Source: Amblyornis subalaris
Taxonomy: Eukaryota > Chordata > Aves > Passeriformes > Ptilonorhynchidae
DNA: 64,000 bases
Direction: 5' to 3'
Assembly: GCA_018881555.1 (NCBI GenBank)
Contig: JACAXG010000006.1
Span: 1,178,001 to 1,242,000, forward strand
Positions 1-13,325 of this stretch are shown here, piece by piece. Each line of letters starts with the position of its first letter. Position 1 is the stretch's first letter. The translations under genes and the position numbers were made by a program. A model generated the notes under the pieces. The model made no database searches and was not told where the DNA came from. It was given only the letters and a program-made list of their open reading frames with translations.

Positions 1-1065
1 CTGCTTTTTCAGAAGTTGTACTGTTTCTGCTGGAAAAATAAAAATCGGGTCGATTCTTTAAAGTGAACAGTATGGAAAGATGTCACTTGCTTTTAAATTC
101 CCTAACTTTGNGTAGGACAGCCTCAGTGTTTAAAAAGAGATAAACATTTCTGTTTATTTCTGCTTGTAATCATGTGGGCCAAAGACTCATGTCTATGTGA
201 ATTCTTCTAGGAAAATACTTCAGACTTCTCCAGTGATCTCTCTTCTGGCTGTTATGAATCCCTGTTTATGTTGCCATAGCTTTGTAAAAACGCCAAGAGA
301 GAAAGAAACTTGTCCCCCACTTATGTGTGTTCTGAATTGCTGTCATAAACAGAGGGCTTGATTCATCGGTTTGGGAATCCTTGAAGCGAAAGCAGCACCA
401 ACTCACATCACCGTGGAGTGTGCTGGGAACGGGCAGCAGGAACGCTACGGCGAAAGGGCAGCAGGAACACTGCGGCTCCTCGAGACATTTGGTTGGTGGG
501 TCTGGGGATCTTCCGAGTTTCGGACAAACTGAGAGCAGACTATTGTCGCCTCCACCGCCAGGGTGCCTGGAAGTGAGGTCAAACCACCATCGCTCTCTCC
601 CCTTCCCTTCCCTTTGAGCGCAGGTTTTGAGCTAAAGTGCTTCCTGGCATCGGACACCTCCCTTGAAAAGACTGAAGGAGTAATCCTTGTTGTGCATCGT
701 CCTGCAGATTGCAGGGAAACAAACCTCTTAGTTTCGCAGTTTGGTTATGTTCCTTAAAAAAATCGAGGGAAAAAAAAACCAGCAATAGGAAGGAAGGCAC
801 TAATGAAAATGCTTCTGGTCTATCCCTGGGGAAAAAGAAGAGCCCCTGTTTTCATTCAAGGTGACATAAACCCCACACACCAACCACCAGCAGGATGAAG
901 TCTGCTCTCCAACACAGCCCCTGCGGAGGGAACTCCCACATCCAGCAGCAAACCAGCAGCTCGAGCTTGGCCAGCAGCACTCAGTTGTCCCTGCACCGCC
1001 CTTACACGCACTTCACAGCTGCGATTCATACAGTGACTGCTGAAGTAAAATCAGGAGAAATGGGG

Positions 1066-1120
1066 ACTATATATAAAAGAGCTGGAGTAGAGGCAAGTGG
1101 CACCTCGATTCTGCTTCTGA
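1066..1120 (+). promoter_or_regulatory. Candidate TATA promoter with short first exon and donor
   Basis: A strong TATA box (TATATATAAAAG, 1068-1079) is followed 41 bases later by a consensus 5' splice site (CTGA then GTAAGT, donor GT at 1121). A start near 1098-1104 would make a first exon of about 20 bases. I could not identify a downstream coding exon, so this may be chance or a non-coding or tissue-specific transcript. Confidence 0.3.
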
Positions 1121-1470
1121 GTAAGTCTCCTGTTTTTAGAAGAAGCCGAGCACTGCACACGCAGCCCCTAAGCGAGTCAGCCCCGCTGTGCAGCCATGAA
1201 CGCCTGCAGTGGGGGTGCCAGGGGCCCCAGCTTGCAAGGGAGCCTCTTCCCCATCTAGTTCTAGCCTCTTTTGTTCAGCCCTGGCTGCTGCCTCTAGGGG
1301 CAGAGGTGTCTGGGCATCTCCATATCCCTGCTGAGTCACCTGCACCCATGCACGGCACAGGTGTCCACACCAGAAAGGCGGGTGACTGGGAGACTGGACT
1401 GGGCCAGCCCCCCGCTCCTGATTTCAAACTTCCTTACTGGTATTAAGTACTTTCAAAAGGCTTCCCTTTG

Positions 1471-1499
1471 ATTTATTTTATTTTATTTTATTTTATTTT
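1471..1499. repeat. (TTTTA)n microsatellite
   Basis: About five uninterrupted copies of the pentamer TTTTA, followed by a T run. Confidence 0.9.
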
Positions 1500-3879
1500 T
1501 TCTTGTTTGTTGGAGGCTTTTTTCCCCAGGAAAAATCTTAATGAAATCTTGCTTTCACCCCCATCCCTCACTGAATTAAAAAAAAACCAAAACAACTAGA
1601 CAACAAACAAAAGCCCAAATCCCAAATGTCACAAAACTCAGTGCTTCTTCTGCAAAACAGAATTCTTATTGTCCAGCAGCCCCAACTTATTGACAGGCAG
1701 AGGCAAAGCAGACAGACCTGTGACTGCAGTGGGGGGGNAAAAAAGCAAACAAAGAAAAAACACAAATACTTCCACTTGGGATGCAGCTCAATTCCCAAGG
1801 TGCTGCCTCTAGGAGAATGGCCTGGGCTGCAGAGCCATGAGGCGCTGGAGACCGTGGGGCCAGAGACTTTCCCATCACCCAGGACAAGGGCTTTCCACAT
1901 TCCATGGGGCCGGAGAGGGGTATAACATGCGGTTGGGCCATGCAAACCCCGAGGAGATGGTTTGCAGTCTGTCCAAGCCAAGCCAGCACAGGCAGTGACA
2001 AGGTACTGCTGCACAAAAGTAAACACCAGCAAGCCACCTTGCCTCCCTCCTCAGCCAGTGCTGCTGAATTACAAGGAGGCAGAAGCAGTAAGTGAGAATA
2101 AATGAGCAGTGGCAGTGGAGGGAAGGGAGAGTGGGAGGTAGTCCCACTCAAACTGGGTGAGAGAAAAAAACAACTTTAAAAAAAAAAAAAAAATCACTGG
2201 TGTGAAGTTCCTGATGCCAACCACAGAACAAAAGGAACTGCCCTTTTGTATAAGTAAATGTGGTCAAGTAGCTGTTGTTTCTTCCGGCTGGCTTGCAGCA
2301 GCAATAAGGGTTTTACCTACAGGTGAAGCATCCTGGTCCCTCCCATCAGTGGCCAGCTCACGTAATCCCCATATACTGAGCAGCAGGACCTGCCCTTCCC
2401 AGGGGCAGCTGGAAATGGAACCCATTTCAGGCAGCCCAAACATCCAACACCATCAGCTGTGGACATGGTTTGAGAACACAGGGCTGCAAAGTCCTGGAAT
2501 GGCTGGAGCTCTGCAGTACAGACGTGTGCATCACATGGCCATGCTCTTACTAGCTTTGCCTTGGGCACGTCCTTGGGCTGTGTGTTGTGGAGGGTTTTTC
2601 AATATCCTCAAGAGATTTGGACACTCATTTAGTGGTATCAAGGCATCTCTGATTGCACAGGAGACTCTCTGCCTCTCCTCTCAGTATTTTCCTGAGAATG
2701 CCCCTGCGGCTGGTGGTAGAGGATGTTGCATGACACACTTGCAGGCTCTGTCTTCCAAGGCACCCAGCACCCCCAGGATGGTTGTGCTCTACAGTGTGCC
2801 AGCAAGTGTGTGATGGTGCTTTGTGTGTGGAGGGGAAGAATCTATGTATTTGTTTTATTTTTGCTGTTACGCATTTGAGGAGAAACAAAACCTATTAGAA
2901 GGCTGAGTCTGACCTACAGCGAGGAGTTTGGTACCAGCCAGAGGTGGCAGATTCCAGACCAGAGTGAGAGGCGTGAGTAGGGCAGCGCTGCCAAGGAATC
3001 CCTGCTCCAGTGTGAGAGGCATCGCGTACTTGGCATCCGGGGCCTTACTGACTACAGCCAAATTTCTGTGCTGAGAAGCTCCTGCCCCCTTCTCTGCACA
3101 CATGCACTCAGTTCTCTGGAGATGTGTAACTTCTGTAGCATCAGATGTAGCAGAGGCAGCTACAGCCCCGACTGCCCTATGTGCTGCTTCCACAGGGCGC
3201 TGGGAGGTGAGGGACTTGCTACCCACTATTTTCTGTACCCTCACTACTGCAGGTAAGTGGCGAGGAAGGCTCCGTCTTCAGGCCACAGTCTAGTGCTCCC
3301 TCCCATGCTCATCATGCTCCTCTCCATTGCTGCCATATCCATCATCGAACCATGCTCCTGCCAAACTGAAGGTACCCGCTGGGATCCCTGCAGGATCATG
3401 AAGGAGGGAGACAGCGCTTTGAGGAGAGGAGCACACCAGGAATCCAAAACACCCCTGTGACGGGCAAGAGCTGCCATCCCTGCTTACTGCCACCCTCCCC
3501 GGGTAGAGCCCAGGAACTGTCCATCTCTGGGCTGCACCTCAGTTCTGTCTGTCTCAAGACACTGACTGAAAGGTTAAGCCACTGAAAGGCTGCGATTAAT
3601 TATTTATGGGCAATTTGCTTTCAAACTGAGTTTTGATAAAGAAATATTTTCTCCCCATGCAAAGTCACCTGAGGTGGTCAGGAGGGAATTAACGTCCTAT
3701 AGGCTGTCTTGTAGGATGGAGCACCCAGAACCAGAAACAGGTGGCCTTTTTGTCTTAGTCATGAAGGAAAGGTGAACACAGACAGGCAGAGACAGAGGAA
3801 GGTGCTATTAGACACTTTTGGGTTATCACGCCCGATACAGCCATCAGGCAGAGTCTGATTCACTTCTGGAAACACTCCG

Positions 3880-4220
3880 GTCCAACGCCGCAGCCAGACT
3901 GCGGAGCCCATGGCTGCAGCGTGGGCCTACAACTGCGGCAAGCACGGGGTGAATCAGCCACGCCACGGGCAGGCTTTTTCTAGGTACGAGCCTGCAGCTG
4001 ACAGCCGGCGGCGGGAGCCCGGCCGCCGCGCAGAGAGCGAGCGAGAGCAGCTCGGCGAAGCGCCGCGTCCAGGCTCCCCGCGCCCGGCAGCGTCCTCTGC
4101 TCCGCTTCACCCGCGGCCGCCTGGAGCAGCTGCCCCTCGCACTCGCGGGCGCTCGCAGCCAGCTCAGGGAGGCGCTGCCCGTCTGCCGCGGCCGCTCGGC
4201 GCCGCTCCCATGGAGGCCCC
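3880..4220. other. Small CpG island with no assigned gene
   Basis: A sharply bounded GC- and CG-rich stretch sits in AT-balanced DNA about 9 kb past the IRF4 3' end. It contains CCGCGGCCGC-type runs and open frames in several registers on both strands. I recognise no protein in any of them. It could be an unannotated promoter, an intergenic enhancer island or a fragment of a GC-rich exon. Confidence 0.6.
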
Positions 4221-7200
4221 CCGTCTATTCTTGTAAAGGAACCGATTAGAGTAAATTCTGACTCTGTATTCCCACCTTTGCTTGACAAACAGAACAGGGA
4301 AATGCCATTAACACGCAAGCCTTCCTCAAACCACCTTGTTTTCGCTAGTCGCTCGCTGCCAGTCACAGTGGAAACAACACCACTTCCTCCCACATGCTGT
4401 CAGTGCCTAGACTGTAGTCATTTGCTTTTAATTGAATTAGCCAGCCCATTGCTTTTTTGTTATCCTATACAAAGCAGCTACATTCTGCAAACACCTTGGC
4501 GGAGCGACTAAATCAGACGGTGAGATAATTATTTCCACCACATCAGTTGCTTCGGTTCCAAATTGGCCATCAAAACACAGGCAGGCGGTTGTGAGGTTCA
4601 TGGGATGTCCTGAGCAGTCAGGTAACATCACAGACCCACTCCCAAATAACTGAAGTCATCTCTGTTCTTTTAAAAAACAGACTTTACCGTCCNGGGTGAC
4701 GTCTCAGCCCACAAAGTCAGAGGAATGAGGATTTCGAGCCTCTACCCCAGCCCTGTCCCACTCCAGCTTCTTAGATTGTGTTTCACCAACACCTCAGTTT
4801 CCACTGAAATAATACTTATTCTGCTGTTATTACTGCTGTCACTAACACAATTGCACACAGCTCACAATATTCCTTAGAGAGAAAAGAAAACCTTTGCTTT
4901 AATCATCAGCATAAGAAGTGATAAATGACACGTTTGCTTTGTGTACTTATCTTAAAACTCACCTGCTTCCAGTGGGTTTAAACACAAATGTAAATGATTT
5001 CTCACAAATAAGCAGAGGACTATTTCCAGGGTGGAAGGATGGCTCTGGGTAGCCTTTAATCATGGTTTTACTCTGGACCTACCCTAGACTTCTATCTGCC
5101 CCTTAGCAAACCTCACCAGGTATTTTGCCACACACACTGGGGGCAGGTTAACTTGCAGAAGACCTTGCCCCATGTTTGCACAAGACTCAGAACACGGGTG
5201 CTGTGACCTTGAAGAGGTTTTACAGGCATTGCCGTCAGCATGAATCCTTCTCAAGAACTGGNTAGATGACCTTTGCCTGGTGCATTTAGGCTCTCCCCTC
5301 CACCCATGGGATGGAGGAGAGGAGTGGTGGCTCCCCCAGCCCACAGAATGAGTGCAAGACGTGCAGCTCACAGCAATGCCTTCTGCTGGGAGCAAGGTCA
5401 CGGCATTGCCAGTCCAAGGAACTGGGCTTTCCAGAAAAGAAATGTTGACTAGCAATGGCAGCTGGTACTTTTGAATCATTGGCAATAAAATTAATGATTA
5501 ATTGAACTATTCACTACTTAAAATCAGCCTTCTTGGCCCATTAAACCCTTGGCAGTGTTGACAAGATTCCCTGGTGGACTGCACAGGAATTGCTGTCTTT
5601 GCTCCAAAAGTAATACTCTTCACTTTCTACTTCCAAACANGGAGCTGGAGACGGCTGGGCAGGAGTGGGAGCACATAGGTGTCTGTGGGGAGATGCTTCC
5701 CTGAAGCCAAGGAAGTTTCTCTTGACTTTGTTGAGGAACTGAGGAAATATTCAACATCCCACTTTCACTAAGGCTTCACCACATCAGGACCACTTGCTAA
5801 CTTTCACTCCTCTTAAAAACGTTCTTCAGGCTATGCTCTGCTCCTTATCTGATCTCTGGGCTCTCAGTTCCTTCTCTATGGCCACCTTTGTCTCTCCCTC
5901 AGCATCATCTTCTTGTCTCTCTACCTGGCCTTGCCGTGACCTCGGCTGTATCACTGGCTGTGGCTTTGCTGCTTTTTTCAGCCTCTCCTTGTCCCTCTGC
6001 ACAAAGTTCCTTCAGGACCTCTCCAACAGCTCTGAGTCTCCTGATTTAATCTCTCTGTAGCACTGGGTTCATTCCGGCTCCCTCCANCCCAGCTCATGAG
6101 TTGCTTTTTCCCCATTCTTCAAGTGTGGATGAAAGCCTCCTGGCAAGGCCTTCCACTAACCCTCTCCTCCAGCTCCTCTAGACCCAGCCACACACCTAAC
6201 ATTGACTCCTCTAAACACAACCAACTCCTTACTTCTGACCATCATCATCCTCCATCCTCTTCCTCTTTCCTGGCCTTGCTTCCTCCTGCTTGCCAGAGCA
6301 CCAGTGGCTGCAACGCCCCTCTTGTTGTGCCTTCTTCTGCTCCTTTTCTCGCTCCACACTCTTCCTCAATCTTCCTCCACTGCTCTAAGCACCACTCACT
6401 ACCCTGTATTCCTCAAACTCCCCCTTGCCCTCCACTTACAACCCCACTTAGCAGCCCCACTGTCACCTTCGCTCATGGCCAAGGCCCCATCACTGNCCCT
6501 TGCGGGGCCCTTTCACTCCGTGTTCCCTCCCCCATCCTCCCCAGGGAAGGCCTCCAGGTNTGCTCCCGGCCCACTCCCCTATGGTATCCCTCTCTCAACC
6601 CCCACAGAGCTCTTCCAGCTCTTCCACACCCCCATCACAGCTACCATTCCCCCCACCCCATAACTGAATGACCCTGTGCAGCCATAAGCAGCAGTTCATC
6701 CCTGTCCACCATATTTCCAGCCAATTTTAGCTTCTCTCTTTCCATTTCTGTTTTTTTTGATGGGTTGTTTTGTTGGTTTTTTTGGAGGGGGAGAGCTGTC
6801 TTTATGCAATGATTTTTTAAATTCTTTTTTATGCTTTTCCTGCTCCCAATGTCTGCATGTGCTACCTTATTTCTGAGAACTAGCTGACTTCTCCTCGCCA
6901 AAACCCACTTCTCCACTCCAGACCCTTGTGAAAGGCAAAGCTAATCCACCTTAGCAGAACACACTAAATGACCCTAATGATCCCCAGCTACACCAGGCAA
7001 CTGTACTGTCCTCAACCCACTATCCTCCTCCATGCTTGCTCCTTGCATTCGCTGGATCCATGCCTGCAGACACCCTCCTCTGCCTCATCCATCCAAACAT
7101 GGAGAGTTTTTCTTGGGGAAGACACGGTTTGGCTGGAATGGTAAAGAGCAATGCTCATAATCCTTGCATCCTGCCAGACTAATTTCAGNACTAGTCCATC

Positions 7201-10200
7201 CACAGGGGTGTGCCAGAGGGGCTGGAAGGAGAGGCTGCACANGAGCACTCATCTTCCCCTGCCCACAGTCAACCCGCCTCCCCAGGCTGGTGGCCACGGG
7301 AAGGGGTTGTTGGTGCCAAGAGCTACAGCCTTCGTCCTGGGAACACCTAGCATGTGGAAGGAGGAGAAATGGGCTTGTTGGGCCCCTGGAGTGTGTGGTT
7401 TGTTTTCCACAAGACTTTGCAGCTAAGATGGAGTTCAGGAGCAGCAGAATTAGCGGGCCATGTCCTGCAGTGCAGCCTCTGGGGTTTAATAAGGCACAAG
7501 GCATAGATGGACACTCCTCCCCAGGTGTAGCATAAAAAATCAGGTGCTTAANGTGTCTCAAGAGCCTGCAGCAGATGCTGATTTGCACTTGATCTTTCTT
7601 CCTCTCCTCTCCCCAGCCCAATATTTTCATAAAACTTCTAAGGTGTCATTAGCACCTCACTCACATGGGAATAAACCCTGCCAATNGTGTCAAAGATTAT
7701 TAGAGAGGGGTGAGAGTGGCTTGGTAGCTGCAAATGCACACATACACACACACTCTGTATGCAAAACCTTCATGTTTTACTTAATGATTCTGGGTTTGAT
7801 ATAAATTTTGCAAAGAAAAAAAGTAATCAACCTTCATAATAAAAGAACGAAGCCAGGCCAAATAACCTCGGCAAATATCTGCAGCTAGCAGGCTGCAGGA
7901 TGGTAAGCAGCATAGAAATCATGCTTCAACTTCCTGCATTCATGTTCCCTGCACTCCCCTGCATGCTGGAGCACTCCCCACCCCTGCCTCCCAGAAACAA
8001 ACTCATTCATTTCCAGAAAACGCTGCTCCATCCCCTCCCTGTGGCAGGACCCAAGGTGCCCGGGGTGCCTTTGGCTTTTGGGGGGGGGCAGCTGCCCCCA
8101 GGGCACAGGTCTGGGCCGCTAGACATGGGCCAGCTCCCTGGTGAGCAGTGGCACGTGGATGTGCGTGCCAGGGAACCAGGACAGGCCAGCCAGGTCCGGC
8201 GGCGGTGTCACCACTGCAGTGGATGGCGAAGGTTCGGCCGGGTCCCTCAGCAGACGTCAGCCTATCACAGCTCCAGGCTGATTTCAAACTTCCTTTTTGC
8301 GGTTTATGCCGCCTCGATTTATTCATTTCCTTGTAATTTACAGATAGACATCGATGCTTGCTATATTTAAACAGTGCCTGTAACTGTGTGGGGAGTGTAG
8401 GTAAGCCATTTTATTTGTAGAGTGATGGTTTTAAAGGAAAGTGAGACTTCAGAGTCATCTTTCAGGCTGGCACTGTCTGCAGGTACGGGTGACCTGCATC
8501 CACACCCGGTGACACCAGGCAAACCCCCTCCCCGGCCCACAGCTCCTGGGACACAGACAGCTCCCAGCTCGTCCACCTTCCTGCCACCACCACCGACAAG
8601 GCTTGTCCGCCTCTCTCCCACCAGCTGCATGAAGCTCAGCAACCACACCAGCTAATTAGTTCAAATAATAAGATGGTGCAATTAAAACTTACAGGATTCA
8701 GTTACATTGGGGCTGGAAGAAGCTGTAGAAGAAAACACTGTGTTTGGTTTAAAAGGAAAAAAAGAATTTGCACTATTCCTCTGCAAACATCTGCTGTTTA
8801 TTTCACCACTTTCATTTGGAAAATCCATGTTAAGCAATGGTACATAGGATGGCAATCTATGTTAAAAACCGCAGAGCAGCTACTTCTCTGGATGGAGGGT
8901 CACCAAACAGTTCAGGAAAAGATGAGATAAATGGCGAGGGCACCAAGAACTCTTCAGACCCAGTCTGGGTTTTTCAGCTGAGCTGTGAAAACCCCCTTGC
9001 TCTAAACAGCTCTGACCTTTCCTATTTCTTGGAGACTGACGTCTCCCCAGTAGATACATGATGAGGTCACTCACCCTGTTTTTGAAGTCTTTCTCTCTCA
9101 CTACTCCTTGCATGGGTTTTTTTCTGTGGGAGGGGACAGTCATGAAGAGGGCTAAACCTCTTGATCATGTGTGAAAAAAGGAAATGAAAATGAGCTATTG
9201 GAGATTTAACAAGACCTGACCCATAACTTTAGTTTCTGAGGATATAAAAGTCATGAAGCCCAGAANTTTGAAAGGAAAAAAGCAGGACATCTAGCTCTAA
9301 AAACTGTTTTATTGGAGGCTAAATGCTCTGTGCTAGAAACTGGAAATGCTCAGCTTTTGCTTTTATGAGAGTTATGAATGGCTCAGACAGGAGCATGAGA
9401 AACAATTTATTCAATCACCTCCTNGAGAAAATGTAATTTGAATGTGGTGGCTTGGGTGGAGAGAGGCTGCACACCAGCTTCCTACGGGAAAGCCTAGCAT
9501 AAATGATTGCCATGATTATATTCTGCTGAGCAGTTTATGGTTTTGAGGGTCAGAATCACAAGTGGGAACACACAAGAACATCCTACTCACAGTTCTAGGA
9601 ATTGTGGTGTTGTCTAGAGACTAACCTTCAAAAGTTGTGCCCCGTCATGCTTGGCATACACAAATAATAAGAGGCACTGTCTGCTTTTAGATCTTGCTGT
9701 CAGTGTAGAGGAAAAGTGATAGAGGACCCAAGAGAGAGCCAAAGGGTTAGCTAGACCCACAACAAGGTATTTCACAGTGCACTTTACCAGATGGCTGCAA
9801 CCACCAGGAAAAAAGGAAATTTCTTGATGACCATTTTCCAAGGCATATTAGACCAGGAGGAGAAGGCATGAGACTATATGGGACAANCAGTCCCCGATAT
9901 ATGAGTAGGACTTAGCCATGGACAATGACAAGCTAATGCATTTTGGAGACAAACAGCAGAAGTGCTTGAACCTGAAAGCATCTGACCACTGCCTGTGCTG
10001 TGCTGGCCATCCCCAGCTCAGAGAGAGAATCTGCGTCTTGCAGACCTGAAGAAATCAGGGCTTTCCTCTATCTGCCTGATCCAGATTTAAACATCTGCTT
10101 TTCACAAAGGAAGTGAGAAGGAGCAAGATGAACAACAGGAGGATGGGATGAAATGTGCTTCATGCACATGGTGATATACACACTGCACTGGCACTGACAT

Positions 10201-13200
10201 AGCTGAGAGAGCTTGGAAAGCACATTTCAGGTAAGATGCAAGTGTCTGCTCTAACCTCACAAGGTTCATGTGGACATTCACAGAACTTCCTCTGGTAGTT
10301 GGTTTCACNGATGGAACAATAGACATCATTTCTGCCTGGCCAGGAAAGGGATTAAAAGCTGGGTGATCAGACAGAACACCTGAGTCCATGCGTTTTCGNA
10401 TTTCGGACATTCCTAGAGCAAGAACCCAGAAACTGGTCTCAAAAGCAAAACAGAGTGAGCCCAAGGGTCAAAGATGAAAATGCTTCCCAGGAATATGAAG
10501 GGCACATATTAGCTGTGGTTTGTGAAAAGGAGTCACCTGAATCTGTCTGTTCTCTTAGCTTAAAAGACAGAATTTTTGCATAATTTATGACCCATCTTTT
10601 GAAGGGAGCAGGAAATGATAGCTGAATCCTGGAAGTCTGATGTGAGAGAAGTGCCCAGCACACCATCCCAGGTCTGGCCTCAGCTGGCGGCACTGTAAGC
10701 TGGAGCGGCAGGAGGCTGCCAGCTGCCTGCAGAGACATGCGAGGCAGCCGTGCTGCGCAGAAACAATAAAAACGCATTTGCAAAATGAAGTCCTGTGTTT
10801 CATTGCCATTGTTTACCAGGGCATGAAGTTACTCCTGTCTAAGAGCTGAAAACCTGGATGGGGCTCTATCCATTCTTGACAATGGCCTTTTTGCAGAACA
10901 TCACCCTGTGCAGAGCCACTCAGACATCAGCTTTCCAGTCAGTCTCTGCTAAGGCCTAGCAGAAAAACAAGTCCAAGCCCAGAACCAAGCCATCTGGCCT
11001 GTTTCTCAGTTTCCACTTGAGCACAGGTGATTGCCTTTTCCTCCTGCCATTTGCCAAAAGGACAATAACAANCCATGCAATCAGCATGTTCATAAGTTAC
11101 TCAACATCTATAGTTCAAAGAGTCTTATTCTGAGACACCTAAGTTAGCTCCTCCTTGACTGTCATTTCAGCACGGTCAGGATACGGAGCATTCTGCAGGC
11201 ATTGGGCCAGTTGGCTCCTGCAGCCCAGCAGTGGAGCTGGTTGTGGGTCACAGTGGATGTGACTGCCCCTCTGGGATGCAATAAGGATGTGCTTACCTGA
11301 CTACACACATGAAAGTTAAGTGCTTGAATGGCTGCACAGCAGCTACCTCCCAACTGTTCTGAGCCACAGGGACCTCTCGATATCTCTTCAGAGCCAACCC
11401 AACTCAGAAGCACTCAATCACAAACTCTTAGCCTACTACCAGCCAGATCAGAGTTCAGATAAAAAACACCCTGGCAATCTTTAATGTCTTGCTGTCCAAA
11501 TTCATATAAGTTTGACATACAGCTCTGCCTGGGAAAGGAGATACGATTGTTTCAATCTGCTTGGCCTTTTTAGTGAGTGCTCTTTCTCTTTCTCTCTTCC
11601 TTCCCCCTTCCTCCCCCTGCCTCTCTACAAGTACACACAGACAGTGATCTGAGAGCGTGCAAGAGAAAATGCTTTACTTTTTCCTGAAAGCCCTCAGCCG
11701 AGGGTGGTGTTTCCCCACCTCCACGCTGCTGACAAATGCTGATGTAAACACCATGCATATGCCCGCCTAAAAGGCCACAGGGGTTTTCACGTGAATCCTG
11801 TGTTTTTTCCACAAAACCCATTACACTGTACTTCAGCTTAAAATACATCTCCTTGTTTCTGGTTAACCTCCAACCCCTCTAAGGCTAATACAGTTTACAG
11901 CAGTAGGCAAAAATACTCAGCACAACCAAATTTTGAATATAGATACTTTTCTGCTACAAAACCCTTTCAAGAAACAGTTGCAACTGCAGCCATATTAAAA
12001 TCAGAAAAAACGATACTGACACAAAAAAGGTTGAAAAAAAAAAACCCAAATAGCTATGCCTTCAGTGTTGACAGGAGTAAAACGTCATTTACAACACCAC
12101 CGAAATCATAACAGGAAGGAAGTAGACCTCAGAAACTATAAACAGAATTTAACAGAGGTAGGAAGTACCTCAAATGCTTTCACGTAGTGACTGTAAAAAA
12201 GATACTAAAAGGAGAAAATGTTTCCAGGTTTTTTTCTTGTTTGCTTTTTTGTTTCTTCTCCACTTCAGGTATTCGTAGTTATTTTGAACAGTAAAAAATG
12301 GTCACAAAAGTGAATGCAGCTTTAAAGTCCTCACGTGCAAAACAATTTATGGTACAAATCAACAGCTTGATTTTCCTTCCACTCTTCCCCCTACACCGCC
12401 CCTCCAAGAGAAATATCTCAACCTCTTTGCTTGGTTAAAATACGCCTTTCACCTGCACCTCTCTGCATTCAAACTAAGCAAGTCGTGTTTGCCCAGAAAT
12501 TAGATGGTGCTCTTCTCCTTCCCTCCCCACAGCCGCTGGCTTTAAACTATGCTACTTCAAGGAAAATAATTAAAAGCTCATTCCAAAGCCAAAAATGACA
12601 ATTCACCTTGATAGTTAATAGGAGTCTACAGAAAAAGAGAAAATGCCCTGCGCCCCCACCTTCAGACACTTCATGAATCTCGTAACCGTATTTCGCACCT
12701 TGCTTGCTCTGTAACCTCCTGCACCCAAAAACCTCTCTCAGGACTCTGACTTCCAAAAAAGAAGGGCTTTCTAGTGAATTCACTCCTATTTGCAACTCCA
12801 CTACTTTAGTTCACTTTATCATGCTCCTTTTCACCCTGTCCTAGCTTAAATCACTTGAAAGCTCTCTGGAAATTATAGTGACCAGTAACCACCACCTCCA
12901 GCTGCCAGTCCAGCAAGTGGCAGCCAGAGGGTCCCCACATGCTGGGCTGGGCAGTGGGGCACCGGCCTGGTCCCCAGCCCCAGAGGCCCCGGAGGGGCAG
13001 GGGAGAGNCTTCAAGTGCAGGGTAGCACCAGACCTCCAGCTGCAGGGCTATGCTGCATTGTCCGTGGACCTGGAAACCAACAGCCGAAGGGTAACCTCCC
13101 CATTTTCCCCTTTTTCTACTACCTGTGGCTACCATCGCAGACATTTCCGTAAACAAAAATCCTTACCTTTTGACCTTTCTCTGCACTTTTGGCTTAGAAC

Positions 13201-13280
13201 AGAGTTCCCCATAGACAGCCGGCAGTGCTGCCCAGGTTCAGAGTACAGAACCACATACGTTAGATTTGTCCCACTACTGA

Positions 13281-13325
13281 AAACAACACATACACACCGA
13301 GTTGGTAGGGAAATAGAACTTTATT
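13281..13325 (-). terminator. IRF4 polyadenylation signal with GU-rich downstream element
   Basis: The minus strand has AATAAA at 13325-13320. A GT-rich run (GTGTGTATGTGTTGTTTT) starts about 25 bases further on. This is the usual arrangement of a vertebrate cleavage site, which would fall near 13300. The earlier AATAAA at 14846-14841 has no comparable GT-rich run. Confidence 0.55.

Larger units (their letters stand above)
1..13280. other. Intergenic DNA beyond the IRF4 3' end
   Basis: Apart from the two promoter-like sites listed separately I find no gene. Short open frames here are uniformly lacking in conserved motifs and are interrupted by stops. By human synteny EXOC2 should lie further left on the plus strand, with its 3' end towards IRF4, but I saw no exon of it. 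Confidence 0.6.

Noticed and set aside
3844..4110. Minus-strand open frame with a hydrophobic, signal-peptide-like run
   Set aside because: It overlaps the CpG island in a different frame from the other long minus frame, and the leucine/alanine run is what GC-rich DNA gives by chance.
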